Below, piece after piece: positions 1 to 8,940 of a stretch of DNA of 64,000 nt. Position 1 is the first letter of the stretch. Each line of letters starts with the position of its first letter. The notes under the pieces are model-generated. The model was not told where the DNA came from. It ran no database searches and worked only from the letters and a program-made list of their open reading frames with translations. This DNA is from an uncultured Kushneria sp. GTDB lineage: Bacteria; Pseudomonadota; Gammaproteobacteria; Pseudomonadales; Halomonadaceae. Made by a program: the position numbers and the translations under genes. The stretch is taken from contig NZ_CANMFC010000005.1 in the NCBI RefSeq assembly GCF_947497025.1, positions 186,001 through 250,000 on the forward strand. Direction: 5' to 3'.

Positions 1-287
1 TCTATGTGCCGCAGGTGGGCATTATCAACCCCGGCAGCTTCGCACCGCTGTTTTCCATCGAAGTGGTGGTGTGGGTGGCGCTTGGGGGGCGTGCGACCCT
101 TTTTGGCGCGCTGATTGGTGCACTGGTAGTCAACTGGCTCAAGACAGTACTGACCACCGAGATGCCCGATGCCTGGCTTTTTATTCTGGGTGGTCTTTTC
201 GTGGTGGTGACCATGGCGCTGCCGCAGGGCATTGCAGGCCTGGCGGCCTCTCTGCGCCGCAACAGGGGAGGATCTGCCCATGAGTGA
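1..287 (+). CDS. urtC: Urea ABC transporter permease UrtC, C-terminal part
   Basis: This is the last ~95 residues of a branched-chain-amino-acid-type inner-membrane permease; its start lies left of the window. The visible part begins YVPQVGIINP and continues with a hydrophobic segment containing VWVALGGRATLFGALIGA, a pattern typical of UrtC permeases. It ends with the common FLP/ALPQGIAGL-like stretch before a basic tail. UrtC pairs with UrtB as the membrane channel of the high-affinity urea importer UrtABCDE. The stop codon overlaps the urtD start by 8 bases, so it is translationally coupled to the two ATPases that follow. Assignment as urea rather than amino-acid permease rests on the adjacent urtD/urtE. 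Confidence 0.88.
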   Translation, partial: YVPQVGIINPGSFAPLFSIEVVVWVALGGRATLFGALIGALVVNWLKTVLTTEMPDAWLFILGGLFVVVTMALPQGIAGLAASLRRNRGGSAHE

Positions 288-1128
288 GACCCTGAACCGA
301 CTTCGCGATATGGCGCGTCCCGATCGGGTATTTGATTTCATGGTGCCCGACGTCTCGCCGGTGGATGTGCGCCACGGGCCGATTCTCTATATGGAAGATG
401 TCACGGTGAGCTTTGACGGTTTTCGCGCCATTGACCGGCTCAATCTGACCATCGATGACGGTGAGCTGCGCTGCATTATTGGTCCCAACGGCGCCGGCAA
501 GACCACCATGATGGATATCATTACCGGCAAGACCCGGCCCGACAGCGGACAGGTATGGTTTGGCTCGCGCCATAACCTGCTGCGTCTGGCAGAGCCCGAG
601 GTGGCCAGCCTGGGTATCGGCCGCAAGTTTCAAAAGCCTACCGTGTTCGAGGCTCTCACGGTGTTTGAAAATCTGGAGCTGGCGATGGCCGGTGACCGGC
701 GCGTGTGGACCACCTTCATGGCAAGACTCGATCATGAAGGGCGGGCGCGTCTGGATGAGGTGCTGGAGACCATTGGGCTTGAGGCCGAGCGTGACCGATG
801 GGCGGGGGTATTGTCCCACGGCCAGAAGCAGTGGCTGGAGATCGGCATGCTGCTGATGCAGCGTCCGCGCCTGCTGTTGATTGATGAGCCGGTCGCCGGC
901 ATGACCGAGCAGGAGATGCACCGGACCGCTGATCTGTTGAATCGTCTGGCCGGTCAGCAGTCGGTGGTGGTGGTCGAGCATGACATGGGCTTTGTCCGTT
1001 CGATTGCCCGGCATGTCACCGTGCTGCACCAGGGCAGCGTACTGGCCGAGGGCAGCATGGACGCCGTGGCCGCTGATCCTCGGGTCAGAGAGGTCTATCT
1101 GGGTGCCGAGGAGGAGCGTCATGCTTGA
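280..1128 (+). CDS. urtD: Urea ABC transporter ATP-binding protein UrtD
   Basis: This 282-residue ABC ATPase powers urea import with UrtE. Walker A GPNGAGKT is at residues 68-75, the signature LSHGQ at 178-182 and Walker B LLLIDEP at 198-204, followed by the H-loop His in VVVEHDMGF (about 234). The LSHGQKQWLEIGMLL signature context and the ~35-residue N-terminal extension before the nucleotide-binding domain are typical of UrtD rather than LivG. The ATG at 280 is chosen because it is preceded by an AGGGGAGGA ribosome site and gives the usual overlap with urtC; an in-frame start upstream lies inside urtC. Its stop overlaps the urtE start. Confidence 0.92.
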   Translation: MSETLNRLRDMARPDRVFDFMVPDVSPVDVRHGPILYMEDVTVSFDGFRAIDRLNLTIDDGELRCIIGPNGAGKTTMMDIITGKTRPDSGQVWFGSRHNLLRLAEPEVASLGIGRKFQKPTVFEALTVFENLELAMAGDRRVWTTFMARLDHEGRARLDEVLETIGLEAERDRWAGVLSHGQKQWLEIGMLLMQRPRLLLIDEPVAGMTEQEMHRTADLLNRLAGQQSVVVVEHDMGFVRSIARHVTVLHQGSVLAEGSMDAVAADPRVREVYLGAEEERHA

Positions 1129-1816
1129 GATTGAAGGGCTTGATCAGTATTACGGCCAGAGCCATACCCTGCGTGGGCTGTCACTTTCGGTGCCCACCGG
1201 GCAGTGCACCTGTGTGATGGGGCGCAACGGCGTGGGCAAGACCACGCTGATGAAAACGATCATGGGAGAAGAGCCGGTTCGCGGCGGGCGCATCCTGTTT
1301 GAGGGTGCCGACATCTCGCGTGCCAGGCGTGAGGCGCGCGCCGGCCTCGGCATTGGCTACGTGCCCCAGGGGCGGCAGATATTTTCGACCCTGACGGTCG
1401 AGGAGAACCTGCGCATTGGCCTGCCGGCGCGGCCTGATCGCCGGCGTCGTATTCCCGAACGCATTTATGCGCTCTTTCCGGTGCTTGAGGAAATGAAGCG
1501 TCGCCGTGGAGGTGATCTTTCCGGGGGACAGCAGCAGCAGCTGGCCATCGGCCGTGCGCTGGTACTGGCGCCCAGACTGCTGATTCTCGATGAGCCGGGG
1601 GAGGGCATTCAGCCCAATATCGTGACCCGGATCGGCGAGGTACTGCGTCAGCTCAATCAGGAAGACGGGCTGACGGTCCTGCTGGTGGAACAGAAGCTGC
1701 CCTTCGCGCGGCGCTACGCTGACCGCTTCATGCTGATGGACCGCGGTGCGCCGGTGGCCGAAGGTGATATGGCCACGCTGGATGATCAGCTGGTGCAACG
1801 CCATCTGACGGTATGA
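1121..1816 (+). CDS. urtE: Urea ABC transporter ATP-binding protein UrtE
   Basis: Second ATPase of the urea importer, 231 residues. Walker A GRNGVGKTT begins at residue 34, the signature LSGGQQQQLAIGRAL at 133 and Walker B LLILDEPGEGIQPN at 153. The DEPGEGIQPNIV sequence after Walker B is a hallmark of UrtE. The ATG at 1121 overlaps the urtD stop (ATGCTTGA arrangement) and follows GAGGAGCG. It is the last gene of the operon: the next gene is 104 bases away and unrelated, and no urease genes follow in the window. In other bacteria this system is induced under nitrogen limitation; no NtrC or sigma-54 site is within view because the operon promoter is off the left edge. Confidence 0.92.
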   Translation: MLEIEGLDQYYGQSHTLRGLSLSVPTGQCTCVMGRNGVGKTTLMKTIMGEEPVRGGRILFEGADISRARREARAGLGIGYVPQGRQIFSTLTVEENLRIGLPARPDRRRRIPERIYALFPVLEEMKRRRGGDLSGGQQQQLAIGRALVLAPRLLILDEPGEGIQPNIVTRIGEVLRQLNQEDGLTVLLVEQKLPFARRYADRFMLMDRGAPVAEGDMATLDDQLVQRHLTV

Positions 1817-1833
1817 TTTCCGGCTGCCGGAAA
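1817..1833 (+). terminator. Short hairpin directly after urtE
   Basis: TTTCCGG and CCGGAAA form a 7-bp stem with a 3-base loop starting right after the urtE stop. There is no U-run after it, so it is at best a weak terminator or an mRNA 3'-end stabiliser. Confidence 0.3.
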
Positions 1834-1919
1834 GTGTTACAAAAGGACAGCCACAAAGGCGATCTGTTGGTGTGACATTCGTGCCGCCGGCCACCACACT
1901 TGGGCGTTCAAACTCCTGA

Positions 1920-2693
1920 ATGTCGAGAGCTCGGGTGATGGGTGTACAGGTACTGTTCCACGGCTGTCTCGATGATTTTCTGCCGCCTGCCGGGCGAGGG
2001 CAGCCGGCCACGCCACACACGTCCAGGCGTACGTCTCTCAAGGATCTGGTGGAGTCGTTCGGTGTGCCGCACACGGAAGTCGCCGCGCTGACGCTTAACA
2101 ACCACCCGGCGGCGTTCGAGACACTGATCGAGCCGCAGGACGATGAACCCTGTCTGATCAGGGCGTGGCCTGCCGGGGTGTCAGGCGGCCTGCCGGGTGG
2201 GCCTGCGCTTCAGCCGCCACGCCCGCGGCCGGCGCGGTTTGTGCTCGATGTTCATCTCGGTCGACTGGCGCGCTATCTGCGATTGCTGGGCTTTGACGTG
2301 TGCTGGCGCAACGACTTCGAGGATGAGGAGCTTGCCTATATGTCGGCTGCTCAAAAGCGCATTCTGCTCACCCGTGATCGACGCCTGCTGTATCGCCGCC
2401 AGATTGTGCACGGCTATTTTGTGCGCGCCACGGACCCGTCACGACAGGTTGAAGAGGTCTGTCGGCGCTTTGAGCTGCATGACGAGATTGCTGCCTTCCG
2501 GCGCTGTGCGCGCTGCAACGGCCTTCTGATGAGGGTGGACAAGGCTTCGGTTGATCGACAGCTGGAAGCGCGCACCCTGCGCTATTACAACGATTTCTAC
2601 CGATGCGCCAGATGCCACCACATTTATTGGCAGGGCAGCCACTTTGCGCGCATGTCGGCCTGGGTCGAGGCACTGAAGCAGCAGGCCGGCTGA
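1920..2693 (+). CDS. Mut7-C RNase-domain protein with ubiquitin-like N-terminus
   Basis: 257-residue cytosolic protein with two recognisable parts. Residues ~9-85 match the Mut7-C ubiquitin-like domain (VLFHGCLDDFLPP near the start, then GVPHTEV). Residues ~105-250 match the Mut7-C RNase domain: RFVLDVHLGRLARYLRLLGFD, ILLTRDRRLL, then two Cys pairs (C196/C199 and C229/C232) that look like a zinc ribbon, ending YWQGSHFARM. The PIN-like fold suggests metal-dependent RNA cleavage; the bacterial family is poorly characterised. An alternative ATG at 1938 would shorten it by six residues; neither start has a strong ribosome site. It stands alone, 104 bases after urtE, and converges on the hydrolase gene. 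Confidence 0.85.
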   Translation: MSRARVMGVQVLFHGCLDDFLPPAGRGQPATPHTSRRTSLKDLVESFGVPHTEVAALTLNNHPAAFETLIEPQDDEPCLIRAWPAGVSGGLPGGPALQPPRPRPARFVLDVHLGRLARYLRLLGFDVCWRNDFEDEELAYMSAAQKRILLTRDRRLLYRRQIVHGYFVRATDPSRQVEEVCRRFELHDEIAAFRRCARCNGLLMRVDKASVDRQLEARTLRYYNDFYRCARCHHIYWQGSHFARMSAWVEALKQQAG

Positions 2694-2736
2694 CCTGCTG
2701 CCGTGTTTTATCCACGGTCCCGGACGCTTTGCGTTG

Positions 2737-3765
2737 TCAGATGGCGGTGTCGCTGACCTCGGCGGTGTCCGGCCCCTGGGCCACACGAGCGATCATGCGG
2801 CGTATCTCGTCGGCCACGATATCGGGATGATCCTCGGGATTGAAATGGCGCCCGCCCGGGATGCGTCGCATGGCCGGCGCGGAAAGCCTTGCCGCCAGTC
2901 GCTCGGCCGAGGCCAGACTCAGCGGGTCCTGATCGCCCCAGACCAGCTGGACGGGCATGGTCGGCGTCAACGGCAGTCGCGCGGCAATGGCCTCGGTATC
3001 GCCTGTGTTCATGCAGCGCGCCTGGTGGGCAAAGCCGGCCGGTCCGGTCGGCTGACTATAGGGCCCCCAGAGCAGCGCGGCCGACTGGGTGTCACGTCGG
3101 GTACTGTCATGGCCGAGATTGGCCAGTGCGGTGTGAAAGAGGGGCCTCAACAATGCCGGCGGCAGTTTTTCAATCACGCCTGCCATCTGTGCCGCGGTCC
3201 TGACCGCCGGGACCGGCCAGTTGTCAAAGGCCACCGAATCCACCAGCACCAGCCCCGCAATACGCTCGGGATGCAGGGTCAGTAGTGCCTGCAGTACGCC
3301 GCCGCCAATGTCGTGACCGACAAGGGTCGCGCGCTCGATCTGCTGATGGTCCAGCCAGGCGATGAGATAGTCCGCCTGAGCAGTCACCGAGATGTCGCGT
3401 GTCAGCCCTTCATTGATCGACCAGCCAAAGCCGACCAGCTCCCAGGCCAGGCAGCAGACTCCGGTATCGGCAAGACGCGGGATTACATGGCGCCAGATGC
3501 GCGGGTTGGTGGGAATGCCATGCAGCATGACGACCGGCGGCTGATCACTGCGCTCACCGTGTTCTTCCCAGCGCATCAGCATGCCATTGACCACGGCACT
3601 GCGTGAGAGCTCCGGTGCCGTATGGAGCTGGTCATGCCGTGACGACTTGAGCGCCTGCCGTTTTTGCCAGCTGGCCCAGGCCATGGAGGCGGCCAGTCCT
3701 GCCAGCGCCCAGCGGCCCTTGTGTGAACGTTTGCGTGAACGCGCCTCTGAAAAATCGCGTGCCAT
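2737..3765 (-). CDS. Alpha/beta hydrolase, epoxide-hydrolase/dehalogenase-like
   Basis: 342-residue alpha/beta-hydrolase with a basic N-terminus and one possible membrane anchor (about residues 19-32). The oxyanion motif HGIPTN is at residue 82. The nucleophile elbow is GHDIGG (150-155), which puts Asp152 rather than Ser in the nucleophile position, as in epoxide hydrolases and haloalkane/fluoroacetate dehalogenases. The catalytic His is probably in GRHFNPEDHPD near the C-terminus. The start at 3765 is supported by GGGAGGA just upstream; a longer reading from 3867 would run into the mntH promoter region. Divergent from mntH. The substrate cannot be told from sequence. Confidence 0.82.
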   Translation of the reverse strand: MARDFSEARSRKRSHKGRWALAGLAASMAWASWQKRQALKSSRHDQLHTAPELSRSAVVNGMLMRWEEHGERSDQPPVVMLHGIPTNPRIWRHVIPRLADTGVCCLAWELVGFGWSINEGLTRDISVTAQADYLIAWLDHQQIERATLVGHDIGGGVLQALLTLHPERIAGLVLVDSVAFDNWPVPAVRTAAQMAGVIEKLPPALLRPLFHTALANLGHDSTRRDTQSAALLWGPYSQPTGPAGFAHQARCMNTGDTEAIAARLPLTPTMPVQLVWGDQDPLSLASAERLAARLSAPAMRRIPGGRHFNPEDHPDIVADEIRRMIARVAQGPDTAEVSDTAI

Positions 3766-3869
3766 GATGGGTTCCTCCCGAATGGTGGCGACCTGCCTGC
3801 ATTGAAGCGTAGTCCGCCTCCCGTACCGTGCCATCAGAGGAAGGTAATCAGCCCTCTTTTTAACCACGG

Positions 3870-3875
3870 TATAAT
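3870..3875 (+). promoter_or_regulatory. Possible mntH -10 box
   Basis: A perfect TATAAT lies 47 bases before the mntH start in an AT-rich patch of the 157-bp divergent intergenic region. No convincing -35 hexamer is found 16-18 bases upstream, so a regulator-dependent promoter is possible. I could not identify a clear MntR or Fur operator. Confidence 0.3.
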
Positions 3876-3922
3876 TGTATTACCCTAGTGTTCTTAAGGC
3901 CTGCTTCAACGAAGGAATCCTC

Positions 3923-5245
3923 ATGAGCGCAAGACCCGAACAGCCAGCGTCGCTGCTGGGTACCGATGTTGTGCCCGGCAGTATCAGCGTGCCCCGGGGC
4001 GGCAGTGCCTTTCGACGCTTTCTGGCCTTTCTGGGGCCGGGCGCCATGGTGTCCGTGGGCTATATCGATCCGGGCAACTGGGCGACTTCGCTTGAGGGCG
4101 GGTCGCGCTTTGGCTATACGCTGTTGTGCGTCATTTTGCTGTCCAACCTGATGGCCATACTGCTGCAGTCACTGTGCGCGCGCCTGGGAATTGCCAGTGG
4201 GCGCGACCTGGCGCAGAGCTGTCGCGAACACTATCCAAAAGTGGTCAATGTCGTGCTCTGGGCGCTGTGCGAGCTGGCCATTATTGCCACGGATCTGGCA
4301 GAAGTGATCGGCACCGCCGTGGCACTCAAGCTGTTGTTCGGTATTCCGCTCGCCTGGGGGGCCGCGATCACCATCGTGGATACGGTGGTGCTGTTGATGC
4401 TTATGCGTCGCGGATTTCGCTGGCTGGAAGCCTTCGTCATGTCGCTGATGGCGATGATCTTTGGCTGCTTTGCGGTGGAGCTTGCGCTGGCGCAACCTTC
4501 GCTGGCCGGCATTGCCGACGGCTTTTTGAGCCCCGATCCCGCCATCGTGACCAATCCGCAAATGCTTTATATCGCCATTGGCATCATCGGGGCCACGGTC
4601 ATGCCGCATAACCTGTATCTGCACTCGGCGCTGGTCAAAACGCGTGATTTCGAACAGCACGCACAAGGCAAGCGTGAAGCGCTGCGCTTTGCCACGCTCG
4701 ACAGCACGCTGTCGTTGTCACTGGCGCTTTTCATCAATGCCGGCATTTTGATTCTGGCCGCGGCGGTCTTTCACAGTGCCGGCAAGACGGTCGTGGAGAT
4801 CGAGGAGGCCTACGGGCTTTTGAGCCCGCTGCTGGGCGCCGGCATTGCCGCTACGCTCTTTGGGGTGGCGCTGCTGGCCTCGGGGCTCAATTCAACCGTC
4901 ACGGCAACGCTTGCCGGTCAGATCGTGATGGAGGGGTTCTTGCGTTTTCGCATGAAACCCTGGGTTCGGCGGTTGATCACCCGAGGGCTTGCGATTCTGC
5001 CGGTGCTGTATGTCACCCAGGTCTACGGTGATCAGGGCGTGGGGCGGCTTCTGGTATTGAGTCAGGTCGTGCTGTCGCTACAGTTGCCCTTTGCGATCAT
5101 TCCGCTGATGCGTTTTGTGTCCCGCCGTGACTGGATGGGAGAGCTGGCGATCGGCTGGAAAATCAAAACGCTGACCTGGGCCATTACGGCGCTGATTCTG
5201 GTGCTCAATGCCCGGCTGGTCATGGAAGTCTTTCACGGTCTCTAG
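3923..5245 (+). CDS. mntH: Nramp family divalent metal (Mn2+/H+) transporter
   Basis: 440-residue inner-membrane proton-coupled importer of Mn2+ (and Fe2+). The two diagnostic Nramp motifs are present: DPGN at residues 49-52 (within [15 protein letters not shown]) and MPHNLYLHS at 227-235, which together supply the metal-binding Asp/Asn/Met residues in TM1 and TM6. About 11 hydrophobic segments can be traced. The ATG at 3923 follows GAAGGAA; a longer in-frame reading upstream would begin inside the promoter region. Manganese uptake of this type usually supports oxidative-stress resistance. Monocistronic: the next gene is convergent. Confidence 0.93.
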   Translation: MSARPEQPASLLGTDVVPGSISVPRGGSAFRRFLAFLGPGAMVSVGYIDPGNWATSLEGGSRFGYTLLCVILLSNLMAILLQSLCARLGIASGRDLAQSCREHYPKVVNVVLWALCELAIIATDLAEVIGTAVALKLLFGIPLAWGAAITIVDTVVLLMLMRRGFRWLEAFVMSLMAMIFGCFAVELALAQPSLAGIADGFLSPDPAIVTNPQMLYIAIGIIGATVMPHNLYLHSALVKTRDFEQHAQGKREALRFATLDSTLSLSLALFINAGILILAAAVFHSAGKTVVEIEEAYGLLSPLLGAGIAATLFGVALLASGLNSTVTATLAGQIVMEGFLRFRMKPWVRRLITRGLAILPVLYVTQVYGDQGVGRLLVLSQVVLSLQLPFAIIPLMRFVSRRDWMGELAIGWKIKTLTWAITALILVLNARLVMEVFHGL

Positions 5246-5300
5246 CGTCTCGAGGGGGCTGTCGCGGCACGAACGGCGACTGATACGCCGCTCGGGTTGT

Positions 5301-6104
5301 TCAGGCATTCACATTGCGAAAGCGGGCGTTGACCAGGCAGTAGCAGCCATAGGCCATCAGCCCCAGCGCGACCAGTCCCAGAAGCCAGGGACCAAAGGGC
5401 TGCTCTGCCACCGCGCGCAGGGCACCGCCCAGACCCCGGGCATCACTGGGATCAGTGTTGATGGCAGACAGGCATAGAAACAGGGCAATGATCATGAAGA
5501 CAATGCCGCGTGCGGTCAGTCCCACGCGTGAGACGTTGGCAGCAATCAGACGCTGACGATGGCTCATCTGCTCAAGGTGCCAGTTCTTTTCATAGCTGTG
5601 ATGCCAGCCGCGCCAGATTTGCCGTAAACCTACCCCCAGAAAACCCAGTCCCACGAGAAAGATTGCCACGATGCCGCCCGGGTGGGCCATGACGGTACGT
5701 GTTTGACTGCTTGTGGAGCTTGAGCTGCCGCCATTATCAAGCAGTAGCTCGATGCAATTGATGGCGATGCCGGCGTAGATCAGTCCGCTGAGGACATAAC
5801 CCAGTCGGGTCAGAATGCCTTTCCAGTCGCGACCCTTGTGTTCGGCGTCAAAAAACGCCTGCACCAAACGCCAGGCGGTATAGCCAAAAAGCCCGACCGA
5901 CAGCAGCGTCATCATCACACCGCCGAAGGGTTGGCTGGCCAGCTCCCGGACGGCGTCGGAGGAACCGCCGTTACGACCGCCCATACCCATGGTAGCCATC
6001 ATTGATAGCCAGCCAATGGTGATATAGACCATGCCCTTTGCGGTGTAGCCGCAGCGGGCTGCAAGGGTCACAAGACGCTGGGTATTGCCGCTGGGATGGT
6101 CCAA
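5301..6104 (-). CDS. DUF1206 membrane protein
   Basis: 267-residue integral membrane protein of the DUF1206 family, built of three internal repeats of about 80-90 residues, each with two transmembrane helices. Each repeat begins with a recognisable aromatic/Gly segment (RCGYTAKGMVYITIGWL, TRLGYVLSGLIYAGIA, SRVGLTARGIVFMIIA) and ends near QPFGG/QPFGPWLLGL. No enzymatic or transport function is established for the family. It lies between mntH (convergent) and the YchJ-like gene (same strand, 74 bases upstream), so it may be cotranscribed with the latter. Confidence 0.85.
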   Translation of the reverse strand: MDHPSGNTQRLVTLAARCGYTAKGMVYITIGWLSMMATMGMGGRNGGSSDAVRELASQPFGGVMMTLLSVGLFGYTAWRLVQAFFDAEHKGRDWKGILTRLGYVLSGLIYAGIAINCIELLLDNGGSSSSTSSQTRTVMAHPGGIVAIFLVGLGFLGVGLRQIWRGWHHSYEKNWHLEQMSHRQRLIAANVSRVGLTARGIVFMIIALFLCLSAINTDPSDARGLGGALRAVAEQPFGPWLLGLVALGLMAYGCYCLVNARFRNVNA

Positions 6105-6178
6105 TCCAACTCCACATCATCAGTAATGGGTTTTGAGAAGGGTTCAATTCTGGGAAACAACACCCGCTTTTGCCAGCG

Positions 6179-6658
6179 TTATTGATCTGCGCAGCACTTC
6201 TTGTACTTCTTCCCGCTGCCACACGGGCAGGGATCATTGCGACCGGCACGGGCCATGGCGGGTGGATTGATGACGCCATCGACATACTGCCAGCGGCCTG
6301 CGCTGCGTCGAAAGCGTGAGCGCTCGTGCAGCACGTGTTCAAAGCCGTCTTCCAGATACCACGCCCTGAACTCCACCATGCCCTGGGCGCCATGCACGCT
6401 CGTCTGGATGATGTCCAGACGCTGCCAGTCCACGGTGCGCACATTGAGCATGACGGCATCCTCAGGCGGTCGTCCCGGAGCGTTGTCGGCCCAGGTCCTG
6501 AACAGATACTCACCCAGCCCGCCCAGGGCGAAGGCACTATATCGAGAACGCATGAGGGCTTCAGGCGTGGCGGCGAGCTGTTCGTCGCGGTGAAGCGGGC
6601 CGCAGCAGTGGGCGTAGGTATGCCCGCTGCAGCAGGGGCAGATGAAATCGGTGGTCAT
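6179..6658 (-). CDS. YchJ-like protein with N- and C-terminal SEC-C motifs
   Basis: 159-residue YchJ/UPF0225-type protein. It has a cysteine-rich zinc-binding motif at both ends: [13 protein letters not shown] near residues 7-19 and [13 protein letters not shown] at the extreme C-terminus. The centre ([19 protein letters not shown] through [20 protein letters not shown]) is the NTF2-like YchJ middle domain. SEC-C motifs bind zinc and in SecA contact SecB and ribosomes, but the role of YchJ itself is unknown. It may share a transcript with the DUF1206 gene 74 bases downstream. Confidence 0.88.
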   Translation of the reverse strand: MTTDFICPCCSGHTYAHCCGPLHRDEQLAATPEALMRSRYSAFALGGLGEYLFRTWADNAPGRPPEDAVMLNVRTVDWQRLDIIQTSVHGAQGMVEFRAWYLEDGFEHVLHERSRFRRSAGRWQYVDGVINPPAMARAGRNDPCPCGSGKKYKKCCADQ

Positions 6659-6741
6659 GGGTCAACCCTGTGGCAGTGCTGCACAACGCCATAAGTCAGG
6701 CGTTGTGCGGGTAAAGGTGATGTAGAGCAATGTGGTACAGA

Positions 6742-6781
6742 TAAAAAAAGACCGGCCGACAGTGTAGAGACTGTCGGCCGG
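6742..6781 (-). terminator. Rho-independent terminator of the META lipoprotein gene
   Basis: On the minus strand a perfect 12-bp stem (CCGGCCGACAGT and its complement, 6-base loop) is followed by a run of seven Ts. It lies 28 bases after the stop of the 6810-8408 gene and insulates it from the YchJ-like gene. Confidence 0.9.
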
Positions 6782-6809
6782 ATGTCGAGGCGCGGGTCAA
6801 ACGAAGTGA

Positions 6810-8408
6810 TCAGGCCTGCCAGCGAGCGTTCAGCCAGTTCAGGGCGCGGGAGGTGGTGGCGCGTACGCCGCGCCCCAATGCGCTTTCATCCAGACGCGAG
6901 GTCGTGATGATGCTCTTGTCCCTGGTGGCGTCGCGGTCGGTCAGCTCGGGGGCTGCCTTTTTCTGATGCTGCTCGTCGGACAGGACCTTTTCCTGTGGCT
7001 GGTCGATCGGCTCACCTGAATACAGCACCCACTGGTTGCTTTCCCGGACCGCATAAGAGTGTATTTCACGTGGTGCGGTCACGGTCATGTCAGGCAGATT
7101 ATCCGTGGTGTCACCCTTGAGCAGACTGGCAAACCAGGCAAGACGCGAGGTTTCAACGGCCGGCTGCCAGGGGGCGTTCTCCTGAGGGCTATGCTGAGGG
7201 GCCAGCTGCCAGCTGTCGGCGCCCATTTGCTGCCACAGGTCCAGGCGAGGCGACTGCTGTGCAAGTGTCGGTGTTTCTACCTGCGACAGCTGAGTGGCCT
7301 GCACGGCTTCCTGCGGGGCCAGCGCCATGGTGGTCGCGGCGCGCGGTGCCGGACGGCTCTGGGCCACCTGAACCGGTGCGCTCTGCGCCGGTGCCTGCTG
7401 TACTGCCGCCGGAGCAGGCGCTGCTGCTACAACGCTCCCGGTGCGGATCTCGTCATTCAGCGCGACAGGTGCCCGCTCGGACGCAGTATTGATCGGTTCG
7501 ACAGTGGAGGCCTGAGCAATCGTGCGTGCCGGTGCCGGTGCGACGGTGTTACCGGTACGCAGCTCATTGTGCATGCCGATGGGCGCGCGCTCGGGTACGG
7601 TATTGACCGGCTCGACGGCGGGGGCCTGAGCGACCGTGCGTACCGGAGCAGGGGCAACGGTGTCCCCGGTGCGAATCTGACTGTCGAGACCAATGGGCGC
7701 ACGCTCGGGTGCGGTGTTGATCGGCTCGACGGCAGGCGCCTGAGCGACTGTGCGAACCGGTGCCGGTGCGACGGTGTTACCGGTACGCAGCTCATTGTGC
7801 ATGCCGATGGGCGCGCGTTCGGGCGCGGCATTGACCGGTTCGGCCGGCGGCTCGACGGCACGGGCGGCAGCGACTTGAGGCTGCTGCACGCTGGCAGGCC
7901 GACTGGCGGCCTGCTCACGGGTTTCACGCTCGATGGCGCGATCCATGGCCAGAGCGCTTTCCGTTGCACTGGCATCCGCACTGCGGCCTGCCGGGTTCGG
8001 ACCAAAGCTGGCATGCGTCAGCTGTGGATCGGAATTGGTATGAACCACCACGGCGTGAACGTTATCGCGCAAAAGCCACATGTCGCCGGTCTTGTCGAGC
8101 TTGGGTCCTCGCTTGAGAAATTCGGCAAGAACCTGCTCGCGGCGATCATCGCCGGGCTGGCAGGCCATTCTGGTCGAAGCAATCTCGCCGACTTCAAGTG
8201 TGGCGTTTTCCGGTCGGGCGTTGGCGCTCAGATGGTTGCAGCCGACCCAGGCATCAAGCCGGTTGCCGGTCAGATTGACCCTGGCACCGCTGATGTTGGT
8301 CAGCGCCGTGGCGTAATAGCCTGAAGATGAAGACCCGGAACTGGCGCATCCTGCCATCAGGGTGGCCAGTGCCAGCGTGGTGAGCGTTGGCCTGAATGCG
8401 TGTCGCAT
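6810..8408 (-). CDS. META-domain lipoprotein with four 38-residue tandem repeats
   Basis: 532-residue exported lipoprotein. The signal peptide ends in LATLMAGC (lipid-modified Cys21). Residues ~31-125 resemble the META/HslJ domain (WVGCNHLSANA followed by STRMAC, the two Cys in positions typical of META). Residues 189-340 are four tandem 38-residue repeats rich in Ala/Pro (VEPINTAPERAPIG followed by a variable 6-residue core and RTG..VAPAP). A less repetitive C-terminal region (341-532) with several Trp residues follows; I do not recognise it. The start at 8408 is chosen because it places the lipobox correctly; a longer reading adds residues without a signal. Probably an envelope protein with a flexible spacer; function unknown. 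Confidence 0.75.
   Translation of the reverse strand: MRHAFRPTLTTLALATLMAGCASSGSSSSGYYATALTNISGARVNLTGNRLDAWVGCNHLSANARPENATLEVGEIASTRMACQPGDDRREQVLAEFLKRGPKLDKTGDMWLLRDNVHAVVVHTNSDPQLTHASFGPNPAGRSADASATESALAMDRAIERETREQAASRPASVQQPQVAAARAVEPPAEPVNAAPERAPIGMHNELRTGNTVAPAPVRTVAQAPAVEPINTAPERAPIGLDSQIRTGDTVAPAPVRTVAQAPAVEPVNTVPERAPIGMHNELRTGNTVAPAPARTIAQASTVEPINTASERAPVALNDEIRTGSVVAAAPAPAAVQQAPAQSAPVQVAQSRPAPRAATTMALAPQEAVQATQLSQVETPTLAQQSPRLDLWQQMGADSWQLAPQHSPQENAPWQPAVETSRLAWFASLLKGDTTDNLPDMTVTAPREIHSYAVRESNQWVLYSGEPIDQPQEKVLSDEQHQKKAAPELTDRDATRDKSIITTSRLDESALGRGVRATTSRALNWLNARWQA
7389..7844 (-). repeat. Four tandem 114-bp coding repeats
   Basis: Four in-frame copies of a 114-bp unit inside the META lipoprotein gene. 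Copies 1 and 3 share the same variable core (GMHNELRTGNT) and are nearly identical in DNA at a spacing of 228 bp; copies 2 and 4 differ at the core. The fourth copy is the most diverged. Confidence 0.85.
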
Positions 8409-8631
8409 TGAAACTCCTGTTGCGTTGATCATGCTACCTGTCCCGGGTAGGCGTTCGGTTTGATGAGAACATCGGCACATAAGGGTTATAGGTCGCAAGC
8501 ATACCCTGGTGTGAGCGCAAAGATGTGATCGAAGTGATGATTGTTACATGCTGTGGCATAACACTGTTATCCTTCGCCTCTTTTTCGGGTTGACATGGCC
8601 CGCACCAGGGGGCGTCACATCAGGACATGAC

Positions 8632-8940
8632 ATGACGGATCATACTATCGGCCCGGACGCCAAAAAGTTGCGTTCCCGGGTCATCATGCCTCGCAGTCGT
8701 CGCGGGTGCTGGCTGCTGGCGGCGTTCATGCTGCTGCTGGCAGCCGGTTGCTGGCCGGTCATCATGCTGTTTAACCGGCCCGTGGTGGTGGCCGGGCTGC
8801 CGCTGATGGCGCTATGGAGCTATGTCATCGTGTTCGCCAGTGTCGCGCTCATGGCGCTGGCCAATCGGCTGCTGGCAGGCCGCAAGAATGCGCCGCCGGC
8901 CGGACATTATCCGCCATCAAGGGAGTCCCGGGAACCATGA
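8632..8940 (+). CDS. DUF3311 small membrane protein, symporter partner
   Basis: 102-residue protein with two transmembrane helices (about residues 27-49 and 57-83) separated by a short loop containing FNRP and GLPLMALW, the pattern of the DUF3311 family. These proteins are regularly encoded immediately before sodium:solute symporters and are thought to be accessory subunits, though no activity is proven. The ATG at 8632 follows CAGGACA; a longer in-frame reading starts within the promoter region shared with the divergent META lipoprotein gene. Its stop overlaps the symporter start (ATGA). Confidence 0.78.
   Translation: MTDHTIGPDAKKLRSRVIMPRSRRGCWLLAAFMLLLAAGCWPVIMLFNRPVVVAGLPLMALWSYVIVFASVALMALANRLLAGRKNAPPAGHYPPSRESREP

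Noticed and set aside
3766-3922. Manganese riboswitch or MntR box before mntH
   Set aside because: Only a TATAAT could be seen; no recognisable riboswitch core or MntR palindrome.
7059-8324. Open frame opposite the META lipoprotein, with internal repeats
   Set aside because: The repeats only reflect the 114-bp coding repeats of the real gene; Cys/Arg-rich translation without a signal or domain.
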